A DNA stretch of 64,000 bases, from the NCBI RefSeq assembly GCF_001661965.1, contig NZ_LYWZ01000027.1, positions 124,001-188,000 of the forward strand, given 5' to 3'. Numbering within the stretch: the stretch's first letter is position 1; each line of letters opens with the position of its first letter. The stretch comes from Croceicoccus mobilis (lineage in GTDB: Bacteria; Pseudomonadota; Alphaproteobacteria; Sphingomonadales; Sphingomonadaceae). This document shows positions 27,401-35,275 of this stretch, piece by piece. Position numbers and translations under genes: made by a program. The notes under the pieces are model-generated. The model had not been told where the DNA came from and searched no databases. It was given only the letters and a program-made list of their open reading frames with translations.

Positions 27401-28005
27401 TGCGGCAGCAGATCGGGGAAGCCGACGCTCTGCTCGACCGGTTCGGGGGCGCTGCCGTCAAAGGGTATGACATTGCCCGGCAGGCTGGCGATGAAGCGCG
27501 CATCCAGATCGGCGGGTGCGATGAGGATCAGGTTCAGCACGCCGCCACCATTATCCGCCGCATGCTCTGCCAGCATGGCAAGGTCGATCTCACACACGCC
27601 CTTGTCCTGCCAGTCGCCCGACAGCGTCTGCATCCGCCCCCGGCTGATCAGCCGCGACAAGCGGCCATAGGCCCCGCGCGTTTCGGGATAGGCAAGGAAG
27701 GCGAGCCCCTCCACCGTCTCGATCCGTGCCCCGATCACGGGTTTGAGGCGCAATGTCTCTGCCTCGCTATGCACGCGCACCACGCCGGCAAGACTGTTGG
27801 CGTCAGCGATCCCCAGCGCGTCATAGCCAAGGCTGCGCGCCGTCATCACCATGTCCACCGCATCCGACGCCCCGCGCAGGAAGCTGAAGCAGGAGACGAG
27901 GCCAAGCTCGACAAAAGCCGCACGCGGCGGCGCGCCGCCTAGTTCGGGCGCATCGGGATCAAGCTCGATCCGGCGGCGATCAGGGGTAAGCGGGGCATCA
28001 GGCAT
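24409..28005 (-). CDS. dnaE2: Error-prone DNA polymerase III alpha subunit (ImuC/DnaE2)
   Basis: A 1198-residue C-family polymerase. An N-terminal PHP domain (about 30-260, with [22 protein letters not shown] and [14 protein letters not shown]) precedes palm motifs [19 protein letters not shown] and [15 protein letters not shown], the finger/helix-hairpin-helix region, and an OB-fold ([27 protein letters not shown]). The length and sequence fit DnaE2, the SOS-induced translesion polymerase that works with ImuA and ImuB, rather than replicative DnaE. No LexA box lies immediately upstream; transcription may come from the box at 30823. Confidence 0.95.
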   Translation of the reverse strand: [1198 protein letters not shown]

Positions 28006-28130
28006 GGGCGCACCGGTTCAGCCCTGCGCCCGGACATATGCACAGATGTCCCCATGTTCTGCCGCCCTCTCCACAGCGCCGCCCACAGCATTGCGCACAG
28101 GATTGTCCACAGCACATCCACAGCGGGCCA
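28006..28130. repeat. CCACAG-rich spacer between udgX and dnaE2
   Basis: The word CCACAG or CACAG recurs about six times between 28071 and 28122 (TCTCCACAGC, GCCCACAGC, GCGCACAG, TTGTCCACAGC, CATCCACAGC). TTGTCCACA at 28103-28111 is one base from the DnaA-box consensus TTATCCACA. It may be a low-complexity expansion or a protein-binding cluster. Not a gene. Confidence 0.45.
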
Positions 28131-29561
28131 TCACGCCAGCTCCCTCAGCCGAGCGGCCACGGCGGCGAGATCGGCGTCGAACAGCCGCGTTTGTTCCTCG
28201 CGCCCCATGCCTTCCAGCCGCAGCAGATAGGATGGATGCGCGGTTACCCAAAGCTCGCTCCCATCCTCCAGCGGGATCGGTGCCCCGCGTGCCTTGGTGA
28301 TGGAAACGGTCTTGCCCAGCATCGCCCTCGCCGCGCTTGCGCCCATGGCCAGCACCAGTTTCGGTTTCACGATGGCGCGTTCGGATTCCACCCACCAGCG
28401 GCAGGTGTCGATCTCTTTCGCGCTGGGGTTCTGATGCAGGCGGCGCTTGCCGCGCTGAACATATTTGAAATGCTTCACCGCATTGGTCAGGTATGCCGCG
28501 CCCCGGTCGATCCCGGCCTTTTCCAGATGCACGTTCAGCAATTGCCCCGCCGGGCCGACAAAGGCGCGGCGCTGCATATCCTCATTATCGCCGGGCTGTT
28601 CGCCCACGATCATCAAGGGCGCATCCTGCGGTCCCTCGCCCATAACCGCATTCGTGTGTAGCTCCGCGATCAGGCAGCGGGCGCAGGTCTCGATCGCCTT
28701 TGCCACGGCCTCCAGCGTTTCGGGCCGCTCGGGCTCCTCCATCGCGCCTGCTGCCACCATCGCGGCCTCACGCGCCTGCGCGCCTGCGACCAGCTCGGGG
28801 ATGAGCTGCGCCTCGGGCATGTTCTTCCAATATTTGCGCGGCATCTCCTTCAGCATCGCGCCGATCTTCAGCCGCGCGGGGTTGAAGATGGAGGCGTAAT
28901 AGCTGCGCCACAGCTCCTCGGTCGGGTCGCCGTTCGGGGCATCGGCCTTGGTCGCGCCCGGCCCTTCGCGCAGGGTTTCGCCATCCCAGTGCAGGCTGCC
29001 CGCCGGGGTCAGGATCGACCAGCGCATATTGGCGAACCGCCGGGTGAAGAACCCCGCATTATGCCGCAATATGTGATGGAACGGTTCGAACCACGCCACG
29101 AAATACTCGCCTTCCTCAGTCTCCACTTCGCGGAAACGCAGGAAGGCGCGCATCTTGTGGATGTCGCGGCGCACGGCGCGGGCCATGTCGGCCATGGCGC
29201 GCACATCGGCATCGGCGCTATCCTCGATCAGGCGAGGTTTCGACTGCAATCGCCACAGCACGCGATAAAGCAGCCCGAAGCGGTCCGGGTCCGAATGCAT
29301 GATGACAGTCTTGGCAATCTCCATGAAGCGGCGAGAGACACGCGGCTGCGGTGCCTCCCGGTCGGGCACGGGCAAGCGGCGATCACCATGGGTGAACAGA
29401 TCGCCCCCGCTGCCGCCCGGTTCGGTCCACGCGATACGGTCGGGCGGGACATCGGCCATCACCATGCAGCGCGCATGGTCCCGCCATTCGGCGAAATCAT
29501 CGGGGGCTGCCATGGGCACCACGTGATAGGCGCCCAGCCTGACATGCTGCAGAGCTGTCAT
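28131..29561 (-). CDS. udgX: UdgX-type uracil-DNA-binding protein with N-terminal DUF4130 domain
   Basis: A 476-residue protein. Residues about 1-260 are a DUF4130-like domain (MHSDPDRFGLLYRVLWRL, FVAWFEPFHHILRHNAGFF). Residues about 285-476 are a family-4-like uracil-DNA glycosylase with GEQPGDNEDM, FVGPAGQLL and the loop KRRLHQNP. UdgX enzymes use the His of this loop to bind covalently to DNA after uracil removal. Here the loop and His are present. The start overlaps the stop of the radical SAM gene by ATGA, so both are made together. Confidence 0.9.
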   Translation of the reverse strand: MTALQHVRLGAYHVVPMAAPDDFAEWRDHARCMVMADVPPDRIAWTEPGGSGGDLFTHGDRRLPVPDREAPQPRVSRRFMEIAKTVIMHSDPDRFGLLYRVLWRLQSKPRLIEDSADADVRAMADMARAVRRDIHKMRAFLRFREVETEEGEYFVAWFEPFHHILRHNAGFFTRRFANMRWSILTPAGSLHWDGETLREGPGATKADAPNGDPTEELWRSYYASIFNPARLKIGAMLKEMPRKYWKNMPEAQLIPELVAGAQAREAAMVAAGAMEEPERPETLEAVAKAIETCARCLIAELHTNAVMGEGPQDAPLMIVGEQPGDNEDMQRRAFVGPAGQLLNVHLEKAGIDRGAAYLTNAVKHFKYVQRGKRRLHQNPSAKEIDTCRWWVESERAIVKPKLVLAMGASAARAMLGKTVSITKARGAPIPLEDGSELWVTAHPSYLLRLEGMGREEQTRLFDADLAAVAARLRELA

Positions 29562-30805
29562 GCCGCAAACAGCTCCAGTTGGCGGTTCGCATCGGGCGCG
29601 ACGATGTTCTTCAGATCGGCACGGTCGGTCAGCAGCACCGGCCGCCAGTCCGCCGTCACGATAAAGGGCTTCAGCTTCGTCACCGACACGGTCAGCTTCG
29701 CCACATCGTCCAGCCGCAGCACCCGGTGCCGCCGCGCTGAAACTATCTGCGCCACGCCCCGCGTCCCCAGCCCCGGCACGCGCAGCAGCGCCTCTTTCGG
29801 TGCGCGGTTCACATCGACCGGAAAACTTTCGCGAAACTTCAGCGCCCAGGCGAGCTTCGGGTCGATGTCGAGCGGCAGCATCCCATCGCTATCCGCCGCC
29901 TGCGCCACCTCCGCCGGGGAATAGCCATAGAACCGCATCAGCCAGTCCGACTGATACAGCCGGTGTTCGCGGATCAGCGGCGGGCGTTTCAGCGGCAGCA
30001 CCGCGCTGGCATCGGGGATGGGCGAAAAGGCGGAATAATAGACCCGCCGTAGCCGGTGCCGCCCGTAAAGCGCGCTCGCCCGCGTCACGATCTGCGCGTC
30101 ATTCGCGCCGTCCGCGCCCACGATCATCTGCGTCGACTGGCCCGCGGGCGCATATCTGGGCGCATGGCGGAAACGCTTCTTCGCGTCCTTCGCCTCGGTG
30201 ATGGCGTCCTTCATCGTCAGCATCGCGCCATCGATCACGCCCGCGTTCTTGTCGGGTGCCAGCCGGTGCAGCCCGGCATCGGTCGGCAGTTCGACATTGA
30301 TCGACACGCGGTCGGCATAAAGCCCCGCGCGCCGCACGATCTCGGGGTCCGCCTCGGGGATGGTCTTCAAATGGATATAGCCGCGAAAATCATGCTCCTC
30401 GCGCAGGATGCGCGCGGTTTCGACCAGCTGCTCCATCGTGTGGTCGCTGCTGCGGATGATGCCCGACGACAGGAACAGCCCCTCGATATAATTGCGCTTG
30501 TAAAAGGCCAGCGTCAGATCCGCGACCTCCTGCGGAGTGAACCGCGCGCGTTCGACGTTCGAGCTTTTGCGGTTGATGCAGTAATGGCAGTCGAACACGC
30601 AATGGTTGGTCAGCAGCAGTTTCAGCAAAGAGATACACCGCCCATCGGGCGCATAGGCATGGCAGATGCCCATCCCCTCGGTGCTGCCGATGCCCTTGCC
30701 GCTGCGGCTATCGCGCTTGCTCGTCCCCGATGACGCACAAGACGCATCATATTTGGCGGCATCCGCCAATATCTTCAGCCGGTCGAGAACGGGTTTCTGT
30801 GCCAT
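29558..30805 (-). CDS. Putative DNA-modification/repair radical SAM protein (UdgX partner)
   Basis: A 415-residue radical SAM protein with the CxxxCxxC cluster CVFDCHYC (Cys69, Cys73, Cys76) and a C-terminal helix-hairpin-helix (VNRAPKEALLRVPGLGTRGVAQIVSAR) that would contact DNA. It belongs to the family usually encoded beside UdgX/DUF4130 genes and described only as a putative DNA modification or repair enzyme; its reaction is unknown. ATG 30805 has an AGAGGAG site. The longer frame upstream is leader carrying a LexA box. Confidence 0.9.
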   Translation of the reverse strand: MAQKPVLDRLKILADAAKYDASCASSGTSKRDSRSGKGIGSTEGMGICHAYAPDGRCISLLKLLLTNHCVFDCHYCINRKSSNVERARFTPQEVADLTLAFYKRNYIEGLFLSSGIIRSSDHTMEQLVETARILREEHDFRGYIHLKTIPEADPEIVRRAGLYADRVSINVELPTDAGLHRLAPDKNAGVIDGAMLTMKDAITEAKDAKKRFRHAPRYAPAGQSTQMIVGADGANDAQIVTRASALYGRHRLRRVYYSAFSPIPDASAVLPLKRPPLIREHRLYQSDWLMRFYGYSPAEVAQAADSDGMLPLDIDPKLAWALKFRESFPVDVNRAPKEALLRVPGLGTRGVAQIVSARRHRVLRLDDVAKLTVSVTKLKPFIVTADWRPVLLTDRADLKNIVAPDANRQLELFAA

Positions 30806-31169
30806 GGATGCGACTCCTCTTTGTTCCTTATATGTTCTCACGGGCTCCTTGGCCAGAGGGGAAAGGGATTCGCAGGTGATTCTTGGCGGTGAAATGCGGC
30901 AAAAGGGCAGCATGGTTCGATCGTGGAAGTTTCGGGCGCGGACGAGACCGAAAATGACCGGAAATCGCATCGTCCGTTCGCCAAAAGCATGATGGCGTTA
31001 ACCAAAGATTTGCTGGCTTTCCGTTAGGATTCCCGCGATATTCAAAGAAACGCAGCGTCGTCGGAAACCACGCTGGCTTTGAACGTTTCCCCAGGATCGC
31101 AACAAAGAGATAGCACGGAAGGCCTCCGTGTGTGGGCGGCGGGGCGCAAGCCTCGTCGCCCTTCGCTTT
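30806..31169. other. Intergenic region upstream of the radical SAM gene
   Basis: About 360 bp between the FNT-transporter stop and the radical SAM start. Apart from the LexA box at 30823, no coding frame, repeat or terminator was recognised. Confidence 0.5.
30823..30837 (-). promoter_or_regulatory. LexA (SOS) box before the radical SAM-udgX operon
   Basis: GTTC-CTTATAT-GTTC is a perfect alphaproteobacterial SOS box (GTTC-N7-GTTC), 18 bp before the ATG at 30805. Read on the gene's strand it contains TATAAG, a plausible -10, so bound LexA would block RNA polymerase directly. Confidence 0.85.
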
Positions 31170-32093
31170 TCAGCGCTCCTCGCGATCCGCAGCGCCATCG
31201 TGGCTCGCTTCGATCTCTGGCTTCACCTGCGCATGGGCGAGGAAAGCGAACAATCCTGCCCCTCCTACCAGATTACCGAGCGCAGCGGGCAGCAGGAAGC
31301 CGAAGATCCCTTCTGTCGGCGTGATCGTGCCATTGAGCATCACCACCCACATCTCGGCCGACCCGACGACGCTATGCGCGATATTGGCCATCGCCATCAT
31401 CCAGGTGACGGCCACGATGATGAAGATCTCCTGCCCCTTCAGATTCGTCATCGACCAGACCAGTGCGGCCAGCATGAAGCCTGCCGGGATTCCCAGCGCA
31501 AAGGGCGCCTTCATGTAATGGCCGATGGCCATGGCCGAATGGTGCTGCACCTCGGCGGCGATTTCGGCTTGGTGGGCAAGGTCGAACTGGATGAACAGGC
31601 CGAACAGGAACGTGCCGATCAGATTGCCGCCAAAGACGATGGCCCACAGCCGCAATGTGCGCAGCGTATTGCTGACGCATGGCGTGGTGAGCGCGGGCAG
31701 AAATGCCGTCACCGTGCTTTCGGTGAACAGCTGCATGCGCCCCGCGATCACCAGCACGAACCCCAGCGCATAGCCGAGCGAGGTCCACACAGGCGCCAGC
31801 GGCGCATCACCCAGCTTCAACGCGATGATCGCCATGGCATAGGGCGACAGCCCGATCACGAATCCCGCCCCGATAGCTGACCACGTCAGCGACCAGAAGG
31901 GGCGCTCCAGCTCCTCGATCCCGCGCTGGCGCACGATCTCGTGCACCAGCCTCGCGCTCGGCACCTCGTTGCGGCGCACGAGCGAACGGTCCTGCCGCGA
32001 CAGGTCCTCCAGTTCGGCATCGCTGCTTTCGGTTTCGGGCTGGTCGGTTTGGGCATGGGATGGGCGGGGATCGCCCGCGGTTTCGCGCGTCAT
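31170..32093 (-). CDS. Formate/nitrite transporter family protein (YfdC-like)
   Basis: A 307-residue membrane protein. The first 70 residues are hydrophilic (SDAELEDLSRQDRSLVRR). Six hydrophobic segments follow, with GRMQLFTESTVTAFLP, GGNLIGTFLFG and IPAGFMLAALVW, matching the YfdC branch of the FNT channel family. The substrate of that branch is unknown. It lies in the middle of the DNA-damage island but has no LexA box of its own. Confidence 0.85.
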   Translation of the reverse strand: MTRETAGDPRPSHAQTDQPETESSDAELEDLSRQDRSLVRRNEVPSARLVHEIVRQRGIEELERPFWSLTWSAIGAGFVIGLSPYAMAIIALKLGDAPLAPVWTSLGYALGFVLVIAGRMQLFTESTVTAFLPALTTPCVSNTLRTLRLWAIVFGGNLIGTFLFGLFIQFDLAHQAEIAAEVQHHSAMAIGHYMKAPFALGIPAGFMLAALVWSMTNLKGQEIFIIVAVTWMMAMANIAHSVVGSAEMWVVMLNGTITPTEGIFGFLLPAALGNLVGGAGLFAFLAHAQVKPEIEASHDGAADREER

Positions 32094-32156
32094 GCCGCAA
32101 TAACCCGCGGGGGTTGGGTTTGTGCCCGGGCGGATTGTTCGGCTATCCGGAGGCGG

Positions 32157-32834
32157 ATGATAGAACCGATCAGCGCAAGGCTCGACGATAGCGGAGCCGT
32201 TCTTTGCCCGGAAGCGATAGCGCCATGGCTTGCCGGGATTGAGACGGCCCTGTCATCCTTGCCCGAGGAGCAGGCAGGAACGCGCATTCATGGGATCGAG
32301 CCCTTGCGCGAGATGCTGGCGCCCACCGGGTGCATCGGTTCGCCGGCGGCAGCCATTCTTGGCAGGAACGCAAGAGCCGTGCGGGCCATTCTCTTCAACA
32401 AGTCCGCCGCGACGAACTGGTCGCTCGGCTGGCATCAGGACAGGACGATCTGCGTGCGGGCACGACGCGATACGCCAGGGTTCGGGCCATGGACGGTCAA
32501 ACAGGGACTTCACCATGTCGCCCCGCCCTTCGACCTGCTTACGCGGATGGTGACGCTGCGCGTGCATCTCGACGATGTGCCGGCGGATAATGCGCCGCTG
32601 CTGGTCGCCCCCGGATCGCACCGCATGGGCAGGATCGCGGTGGACGAGATCGATGCTGTCGTCAGTCGCTGCGGGACCATGGCCTGCCTTGCCCGGGCAG
32701 GAGACATTTGGATCTATTCCACACCGATCCTGCATGCGTCCGAAGCAGCAGCCGCGCCGCGAAACAGGCGCGTCCTGCAGGTGGATTACGCGGCAGACGA
32801 ACTGCCCGGCGATCTGGAGTGGCTCGGCGCCTGA
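32157..32834 (+). CDS. Phytanoyl-CoA dioxygenase (PhyH) family protein
   Basis: A 225-residue Fe(II)/2-oxoglutarate oxygenase-like protein with the HxD pair in LGWHQDRT, the distal His in PILHASEAA and a following Arg that would bind 2-oxoglutarate. GGAG lies 5 nt before the ATG; the longer frame upstream overlaps the divergent transporter gene and is rejected. Its substrate is unknown. It ends 4 bp before the convergent imuB stop. Confidence 0.85.
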   Translation: MIEPISARLDDSGAVLCPEAIAPWLAGIETALSSLPEEQAGTRIHGIEPLREMLAPTGCIGSPAAAILGRNARAVRAILFNKSAATNWSLGWHQDRTICVRARRDTPGFGPWTVKQGLHHVAPPFDLLTRMVTLRVHLDDVPADNAPLLVAPGSHRMGRIAVDEIDAVVSRCGTMACLARAGDIWIYSTPILHASEAAAAPRNRRVLQVDYAADELPGDLEWLGA

Positions 32835-32838
32835 CCCA

Positions 32839-34470
32839 TCACGCGAACACCCCTTGCAAGAACCAGTCGGGCGCGCCGCCGCGGCCGTCGCCGATGATGC
32901 CGAGGCGGTAGATCCAGTAGCGGCGGCCCTCCCCGTCCTCGATCCGGTAATAGTCGCGCAGGCGCGCTGCGCCCTTTTCGCGCCACCATTCGGGCGCGAT
33001 GCGTTCGGGCCCTTCGGCGCGCGCGACATCGTGCAGCGCGCCGCGCCAGCGGAAACGCTGGGGTAGGCCGTCGGGCGTGGCGTAAAGCACCGCGATGGGC
33101 TCGGCCTTGTCCAGCAGTTTGAGGGGCCGTGCGTGAAAGGCGAAGCCGTGCTGGACGGCGGGCGCTGTTTCCATCGGCGGCTGCCAGCGCTGGGCGCGTT
33201 CGGGAACGTGGCTGGCGTGCATGACCGGGCGGCGCACCGCCTGCTGCCCCAGCCGGATCGTCAGCCGGTCGACGCAGCCGGCAAGGCTGGTGCCATGCTC
33301 TGCGGCAGAGGCGTCGAGATCGGTCTGCTCCAGCCCCAATGGCTCGGCCCAGCGGGCGGTGAGGCGCGCCATTTCGATGCCAAGGCCCGCATCGATATTG
33401 GCGATGCGCTCGGCAAACAGGCGGCAGACATGGGCAGCGTCGCGGGTCGCGGCGGCCAGTTCCAGCGTGCGGGTCTGGATCTCGCCATCCACGCGCCAGC
33501 AGGCCAGCTCCAGCCGCCTTGCGCCCTCGCCCCGGCCCTCCAGCTCGCGCATCATCGCCGCCGCCAGATCACCCAGCACGGTTTCAAGGAGCGTGAGGTG
33601 CCGGATCGGCTCCATCAGCCGCAGCTGCACCATGGCGGGCGGATGTTCGATCACCGGCAGCATGGGTTCGGGGACAAGCCCGATCAGCTGGTCGCGCCGC
33701 ATCAGCGGGTTCGCCATGGCCGACCGGCGATTGCGGAACCGGCGCGAGATCGCATCGCGCCCGATGCCATCAAGATCGCCCAGCCGCTTCAGCCCCAGCC
33801 GCCGCAAGACCAGCAGCACGTCATCGTCCAGCCGCAGCGCGCCCACCGGCAATTGCGCCAGCCTTTCGGCAATATCGTCGCCTTCGGGCAGGATCACCCC
33901 GCCCATGCCCCGCGCCGCCGACCCGTAATGCGCCAGCGCCCATGCCGCCCCTGCCGTGGGCGCGATGGCAAGGCGCACGGTCAGCCCGCGCCGCGCGAAG
34001 ATGCGCGCGGCATCGTCCAGCAGCCGCTCCTCTCCGCCAAAGAGATGCGCCGCGCCGGTGATGTCGACGATGACCCCGTCGGGCGGGTCCAATGCGCTCC
34101 ACGGTCCCCAGCGCTGCGACCAGACGGCAAGCCGTTCGAGGAAGGCGAGATCGCCCGCCGGATCGGCAGGTTCTATCCTGAGCGCGGGGCAGATGGCGCG
34201 CGCGTCGGCCAGCATGGTGCCGATGCGCACGCCAGCCGCTTGTGCCGCCAGCGTAGTCGCGGCGATGCGGGGGCCATGCGCGGTCTCGGTGATGAGGGCG
34301 AGGGTCGGGTCGCCCTCATCCCTGTCATTAGCCTCCCCAGCCTCAGCCTGGAGCGCCTTAGCCCGGAGCCAGCGATCAATCGCCAGTCGCGCGCACCATA
34401 TCGCCAGCACCCGGCGTTTCGGGGTGCTCGCCATGGTCCGCGCGGCTGGCATGCAGGGTGTGCCCGCCAT
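32839..34470 (-). CDS. imuB: ImuB, inactive Y-family polymerase-like protein
   Basis: A 543-residue protein of the Y-family (DinB-like) fold: AIWCARLAIDRWLRA, the palm region DPPDGVIVDITGAAHLFGGE, and the finger/little finger to about 330, with a long C-terminal extension. ImuB lacks the catalytic acidic set of active Y polymerases and bridges the beta clamp, ImuA and DnaE2. The ATG at 34470 has GGGAGG upstream. Its first 95 bp overlap the end of imuA, giving coupled translation. Earlier in-frame codons are inside imuA. Confidence 0.92.
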   Translation of the reverse strand: MAGTPCMPAARTMASTPKRRVLAIWCARLAIDRWLRAKALQAEAGEANDRDEGDPTLALITETAHGPRIAATTLAAQAAGVRIGTMLADARAICPALRIEPADPAGDLAFLERLAVWSQRWGPWSALDPPDGVIVDITGAAHLFGGEERLLDDAARIFARRGLTVRLAIAPTAGAAWALAHYGSAARGMGGVILPEGDDIAERLAQLPVGALRLDDDVLLVLRRLGLKRLGDLDGIGRDAISRRFRNRRSAMANPLMRRDQLIGLVPEPMLPVIEHPPAMVQLRLMEPIRHLTLLETVLGDLAAAMMRELEGRGEGARRLELACWRVDGEIQTRTLELAAATRDAAHVCRLFAERIANIDAGLGIEMARLTARWAEPLGLEQTDLDASAAEHGTSLAGCVDRLTIRLGQQAVRRPVMHASHVPERAQRWQPPMETAPAVQHGFAFHARPLKLLDKAEPIAVLYATPDGLPQRFRWRGALHDVARAEGPERIAPEWWREKGAARLRDYYRIEDGEGRRYWIYRLGIIGDGRGGAPDWFLQGVFA

Positions 34471-35203
34471 CGCGTCCTCCCGTTGCCATCTCCGGCCTGA
34501 TCCACCATGCGCCGGGGCGAAGGCCCCGCGCCCGGAACAGTTCCGCCCGCCAATTGGGCGTGCCCGGCGCCTCTGCGTTCCATGGCGAAGGCTCGGACGC
34601 CGCCGATTGCACCTCCCACCGCATGCGGGCCGCGCCCAGATCGCGCCGCGCATCTACCCGCACCAGCCATAAAGGCACGCGGTGCCGTTCGGCCGCCAGC
34701 ACCAGCCGGCGCGATGCGGTGAAATCCAGCGCACGCGGATTGCCCGCGATCTCTCCGATCACAAAGGCAAGGTCGCGGCAGCGCACCCCTTCCTCCAATG
34801 CAAAAAGCGCGTCCTCGGGCGTCTTGACCGCGACATGCACCATGCGGTGGGCCAGATCCCTTGGCAGGCCCGGCACGTATGGCCGCCCGCCCGCGCGGAT
34901 CGCACCCGCATCCTGCACCCAGAGGAAGGCGCGCTCGTCGCTCTCTTCGGTCAGCCCGCGCTCTGCCAGCGGCCTTGGCGCAGAGCGGGCCAGCGCCACG
35001 GCCAGCGCCGCCCCCGCCCCGTCGCGCCCGCTGGCGAATATCTCCCCCGCGCCGCGAAAGCCGGTGGCGGGGCTCCATTCACGAGCATCGCCTTCTCCAT
35101 CCCCCCCCCCATCCAACCAGCGTGCACCGGCAAGATCGGAGGCCTGAAACAGGCCTTCCGGCAGGTCGGCGCTGAGGTCGGCAGGGGCTGTCAGCTCAGT
35201 CAT
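34376..35203 (-). CDS. imuA: ImuA, SOS mutagenesis RecA-like protein
   Basis: A 275-residue protein typical of the SulA/RecA-like ImuA family of alphaproteobacteria (residues 1-40 hydrophilic, then AFLWVQDAGAIRAGG, AFVIGEIAGNPRALDFTASRRLVLAAERH, LWLVRVDAR). It helps recruit ImuB/DnaE2 to damaged DNA. The start at 35203 has GAGAGG upstream and lies about 45 bp from a LexA box. A longer frame upstream crosses that box and is rejected. It overlaps imuB by 95 bp. Confidence 0.9.
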   Translation of the reverse strand: MTELTAPADLSADLPEGLFQASDLAGARWLDGGGDGEGDAREWSPATGFRGAGEIFASGRDGAGAALAVALARSAPRPLAERGLTEESDERAFLWVQDAGAIRAGGRPYVPGLPRDLAHRMVHVAVKTPEDALFALEEGVRCRDLAFVIGEIAGNPRALDFTASRRLVLAAERHRVPLWLVRVDARRDLGAARMRWEVQSAASEPSPWNAEAPGTPNWRAELFRARGLRPGAWWIRPEMATGGRDGGHTLHASRADHGEHPETPGAGDMVRATGD

Positions 35204-35249
35204 GGAAAGCCTCTCATGCGGGGTCGAATTGGGGTCGAATCGAGAATCG

Positions 35250-35275
35250 GAACGATCTTTGTTCTTATTATGTTC
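35250..35275. promoter_or_regulatory. Tripartite LexA site between imuA and a divergent gene
   Basis: GTTC-TTATTAT-GTTC (35261-35275) is a perfect SOS box; GAAC at 35250 adds a third half-site with the same 7-bp spacing. On the imuA strand CATAAT lies inside the box. An 11-bp tandem repeat GGGGTCGAATT/C sits next to it at 35220-35241. The divergent gene at 35376 may share the control. Confidence 0.85.
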
